NCBI RefSeq assembly: GCF_033366695.1
Contig: NZ_JAOBTQ010000001.1
Span: 7,998,001-8,062,000, forward strand
Length of the DNA: 64,000 nt
Direction of reading: 5' to 3'
Source of the DNA: Streptomyces sp. SCL15-4
GTDB taxonomy: Bacteria > Actinomycetota > Actinomycetes > Streptomycetales > Streptomycetaceae
This document shows, piece by piece, positions 61,894 to 64,000 of this stretch. Each line of letters begins with the position of its first letter. The first letter of the stretch is position 1. Under the pieces are notes generated by a model. It did not search any database, was not told where the DNA came from, and saw only the letters and a program-made list of their open reading frames with translations. Made by a program: the position numbers and the translations under genes.

Positions 61894-62874
61894 CTACTGC
61901 CACACCTGTGCGGCGACGCGGCGGAAGTTGCCGCCGAGGATCGCGGTGACCGCGTCGTCGGGATATCCGCGGGCGAGCAGCGCGTTCTCGACGGTCGGCA
62001 GCTCTTCCGGGGGCATGAAGTCGATCGGCCCCCAGCGGGTGTACGAGTCGGGGAACAGCTCCGGGCTCTGCTCCAGCATCGCGTTGAAGTCGTCGTGGTC
62101 GAACGGGTAGTCGGTCGATACTCCGACGTGTTCGTGGCCGACGAGTTCGACGGCGTAGTCGATGTGCCGTACGAGCGCGTCGACGCCGGCGTCGTTGGGG
62201 CCGAGGAAGATCCCGACACCGGTGATGCCGATGACCCCGCCCGTGGCAGCGCACGCCATGGCCTGCTCGTCGGTGATGTTGCGGGGATGGTCCCACAGCG
62301 AGCGCATGCAGGAGTGGCTGTAGATCACCGGCTGTTCGGAGACCTCGCACATGTCCAGCCCCGTACGGGCGCCGCAGTGTGATCCGTCCGCCACCATGCC
62401 GACGGCGTTCATCTCCCGCACCAGTGCCCGGCCATAGGCGGTGAGCCCCTCGTCGACCTCGTCCAGGCAGCCCCCGCCGGCGGCGTTGCGGTTGTTGTAG
62501 CTCGGCAGCATCGTGCGGACACCGAGATCGTAGAACCGGCGCACCCGGTCCAGCCGTCCCGCGAGCGGACCGGAATCCTCCAGGTCGAACGCCACTGCCA
62601 CGTTCCCTTCCCGCGCGGCGGCCTCGATGTCGTCGAGTCTCCCGGCCGGCCGCAAGCGGTGATCGGCGGCGATCCGCTCCCGCCAGCTCGTGATCAGGCC
62701 GGTGACGTCGTCGGCGCTGTGCGGAACGTAACCCGCGTTCACCGACACGAAGCTGCCTCCCGGCCTGCGGTAGCGGGCCAGCTCGCCGACGTCCGCGTGC
62801 CGCCGCAACGGCAGGCAGCAATGCTGCTCCCACAGCAGGGACGGGCCGCGCGGTCCTGATCCTTCTTCCGTCAT
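61894..62874 (-). CDS. M19-type dipeptidase-like protein with altered metal ligand
   Basis: 326 aa from ATG 62874 (an upstream start at 62976 is possible). The M19 (membrane dipeptidase) fold is shown by FDLEDSGPL, MVADGSHCGARTG, PVIYSHSCMRSLWDHPRNITDEQ and HVGVSTDYPFDHDDF, which hold the bridging Glu, two His, the Arg and the late Asp. The first site, normally H-x-D, reads H18-C-C20, so the Asp ligand is Cys. Zinc binding may be changed or lost. The natural substrate is unknown. Confidence 0.8.
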   Translation of the reverse strand: MTEEGSGPRGPSLLWEQHCCLPLRRHADVGELARYRRPGGSFVSVNAGYVPHSADDVTGLITSWRERIAADHRLRPAGRLDDIEAAAREGNVAVAFDLEDSGPLAGRLDRVRRFYDLGVRTMLPSYNNRNAAGGGCLDEVDEGLTAYGRALVREMNAVGMVADGSHCGARTGLDMCEVSEQPVIYSHSCMRSLWDHPRNITDEQAMACAATGGVIGITGVGIFLGPNDAGVDALVRHIDYAVELVGHEHVGVSTDYPFDHDDFNAMLEQSPELFPDSYTRWGPIDFMPPEELPTVENALLARGYPDDAVTAILGGNFRRVAAQVWQ

Positions 62875-63107
62875 GGGGAGAGCGTGCCCAGGCGCCGCCG
62901 TGCCCAGGCCGCGAGGAGGGGGCGCGTACGACCTCACGCCTGGAACTTCATGATCCTTGACGAGGAGACCGGCCACACCGCGCGGAGGGTTCGGCGGTCA
63001 CCGGACCCCGCTCCCGGAACACCGGTGGATTCGCCGATGGCAGCCCGCCACGGTTCACCGAGACTGCGGTCTCAACCCATTGGTCCACGCATTCACGGAG
63101 GCAACCC

Positions 63108-64000
63108 GTGCGCATGCTTGCTCGGTTATCCCGGCGGTCCGTCACCGCCGCCGCGCTGGGGGCGCTGCTCTGCGGCGGCCTCCTCGGCACTCCGCTGACG
63201 GCCCCGGCCGCGGCCTCGCCCGCCGCGGTCGCGAGCCCCGCGGTCACCGTTCCGCCCGACGGCACCCACGGCTTCCCGTTCCTCGCCGCGGCGGAGGACC
63301 TCGGCTCGTTCGGCTACACCGAGAGCGAGTACTTCATCTCGGGCACCGCCACGTCGTACGCCAAGTCCGGCCTGTGGACCTCGGACGGCCGGTGGAACGT
63401 CCGCGCGTCCGGCACCGCCGCGTACAAGAGCCGCCTGCTGGTGCGCCGCCCCGCCGACCCGGCCCAGTTCAACGGCACGGTGGTCGTGGAGTGGCTCAAC
63501 GTCAGCGGCCAGCTCGACCTCTCCCCGGACTACTGGTTCGAGCGGGACGAGCTGCTGCGCCAGGGCTACGCCTGGGTCGGCGTCTCGGCGCAGGCCGTCG
63601 GGGTCAACGGCGGGCTGGGCGAGATCAAGGGCCTGAAGGGCTGGGACCCGGCGCGGTACGGCAGTCTGGTCCATCCCGGCGACGCCTTCGCCTACGACAT
63701 CTTCTCCCAGGCGGGCCAGGCGCTGCGCACCCCGAACGGGGCCGACCCGCTCGGCGGGCTCCAGGTCCGTACGCTGCTCGCCGACGGCGAGTCGCAGTCG
63801 GCGGGCTTCATGACGACGTACGTCAACGCCGTCCAGCCGGTGTCCGGGGTCTACGACGGCTTCATGGTGCACAGCAACAGCGCGATCGCCTCGCCGATCA
63901 GCGGCGTGCTCGCCGACACCCTGCTGATGCCGAACCCGTCCCGGATCAGGACCGACCTGTCGGTGCCGACGTTCGTCGTCCTCACCGAGACCGACGTGCC
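63108..64000 (+). CDS. Exported alpha/beta-hydrolase-domain protein, 3' end outside window; TTA codon 7
   Basis: The GTG at 63108 follows GGAGG. A signal peptide (RRSVTAAALGALLCGGLLGTPLTAPAAA-S) is followed by the mature protein, including YKSRLLVRRPADPAQFNGTVVVEWLNVSG, WVGVSAQAVGVNG and LLADGESQSAGFMTTYVNAV (the nucleophile region). This is the alpha/beta hydrolase domain family found in secreted actinobacterial proteins. Codon 7 (63126-63128) is TTA, so its synthesis should depend on bldA. The gene runs off the window. Confidence 0.82.
   Translation, partial: MRMLARLSRRSVTAAALGALLCGGLLGTPLTAPAAASPAAVASPAVTVPPDGTHGFPFLAAAEDLGSFGYTESEYFISGTATSYAKSGLWTSDGRWNVRASGTAAYKSRLLVRRPADPAQFNGTVVVEWLNVSGQLDLSPDYWFERDELLRQGYAWVGVSAQAVGVNGGLGEIKGLKGWDPARYGSLVHPGDAFAYDIFSQAGQALRTPNGADPLGGLQVRTLLADGESQSAGFMTTYVNAVQPVSGVYDGFMVHSNSAIASPISGVLADTLLMPNPSRIRTDLSVPTFVVLTETDV

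Overview
The window looks like a piece of a Streptomyces chromosome. Evidence: very high G+C with strong third-position GC, GTG/TTG starts behind GGAGG-type sites, many ATGA/GTGA overlaps, a SARP regulator, rare TTA (bldA-type) codons, Tat/Sec-exported xylan enzymes with family-2 carbohydrate-binding modules, and an actinobacterial Cys-leader peptide. No tRNA, rRNA, insertion sequence or CRISPR array was seen. All calls come from reading the sequence; no database search was possible.

Layout. 1-5 kb: an M29-like protein cut by the window edge, an S9 peptidase and a coupled mini-ORF, then an RraA-like/AzlD/AzlC operon divergent from a CGNR regulator. 5.3-5.7 kb: a decayed epimerase. 6.1-11.6 kb: a five-gene terpenoid locus (squalene-hopene-cyclase-like protein, polyprenyl diphosphate synthase, UbiA-superfamily enzyme with an atypical Asp motif, two-gene ABC exporter). 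It has no squalene synthase, and the cyclase has lost three aromatic cavity residues. 12.4-35.9 kb: a large aromatic (type II) polyketide cluster with an actinorhodin-like enzyme set: KS-alpha/CLF/ACP, ActIII-like ketoreductase, ActVII-like aromatase, ActIV-like metallo-beta-lactamase cyclase, ActVI-1-like and ActVI-2-like reductases, ActVB-like flavin reductase, an NmrA-family protein (the family of ActVA-ORF4), a luciferase-type monooxygenase, three acyl-CoA carboxylase subunits, a Sfp-type PPTase, MFS export, and MarR, SARP and two-component regulation. The CLF carries F109/T112/F116, the octaketide gatekeeper set of the actinorhodin CLF, so a C16 pyranonaphthoquinone-type product is the best guess.

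The most unusual regulatory feature is a 36-codon peptide ORF at 21190-21300. It has its own promoter-like sequence and a perfect Shine-Dalgarno, two cysteines and a TTA codon, and overlaps the sensor kinase start by GTGA. Tandem 11-bp repeats of SARP type lie upstream of the ActIV-like, carboxylase, ketoreductase/SnoaL-like and KS genes, so the SARP at 28.2 kb probably drives the cluster.

36-64 kb is ordinary accessory chromosome. It holds a leader peptide followed by a vanadium-haloperoxidase-like exported protein, RecQ, small hydrolases and membrane proteins, a pyruvate-oxidase-like enzyme, tandem alpha/beta hydrolases (one exported), a cobalamin-riboswitch-controlled ABC importer, gene remnants, a divergent GH10 xylanase / CE1-type esterase pair with CGAA...TTCG palindromes, an MFS/MarR pair, an M19-like dipeptidase with one altered metal ligand, and a TTA-containing exported hydrolase cut by the window end.
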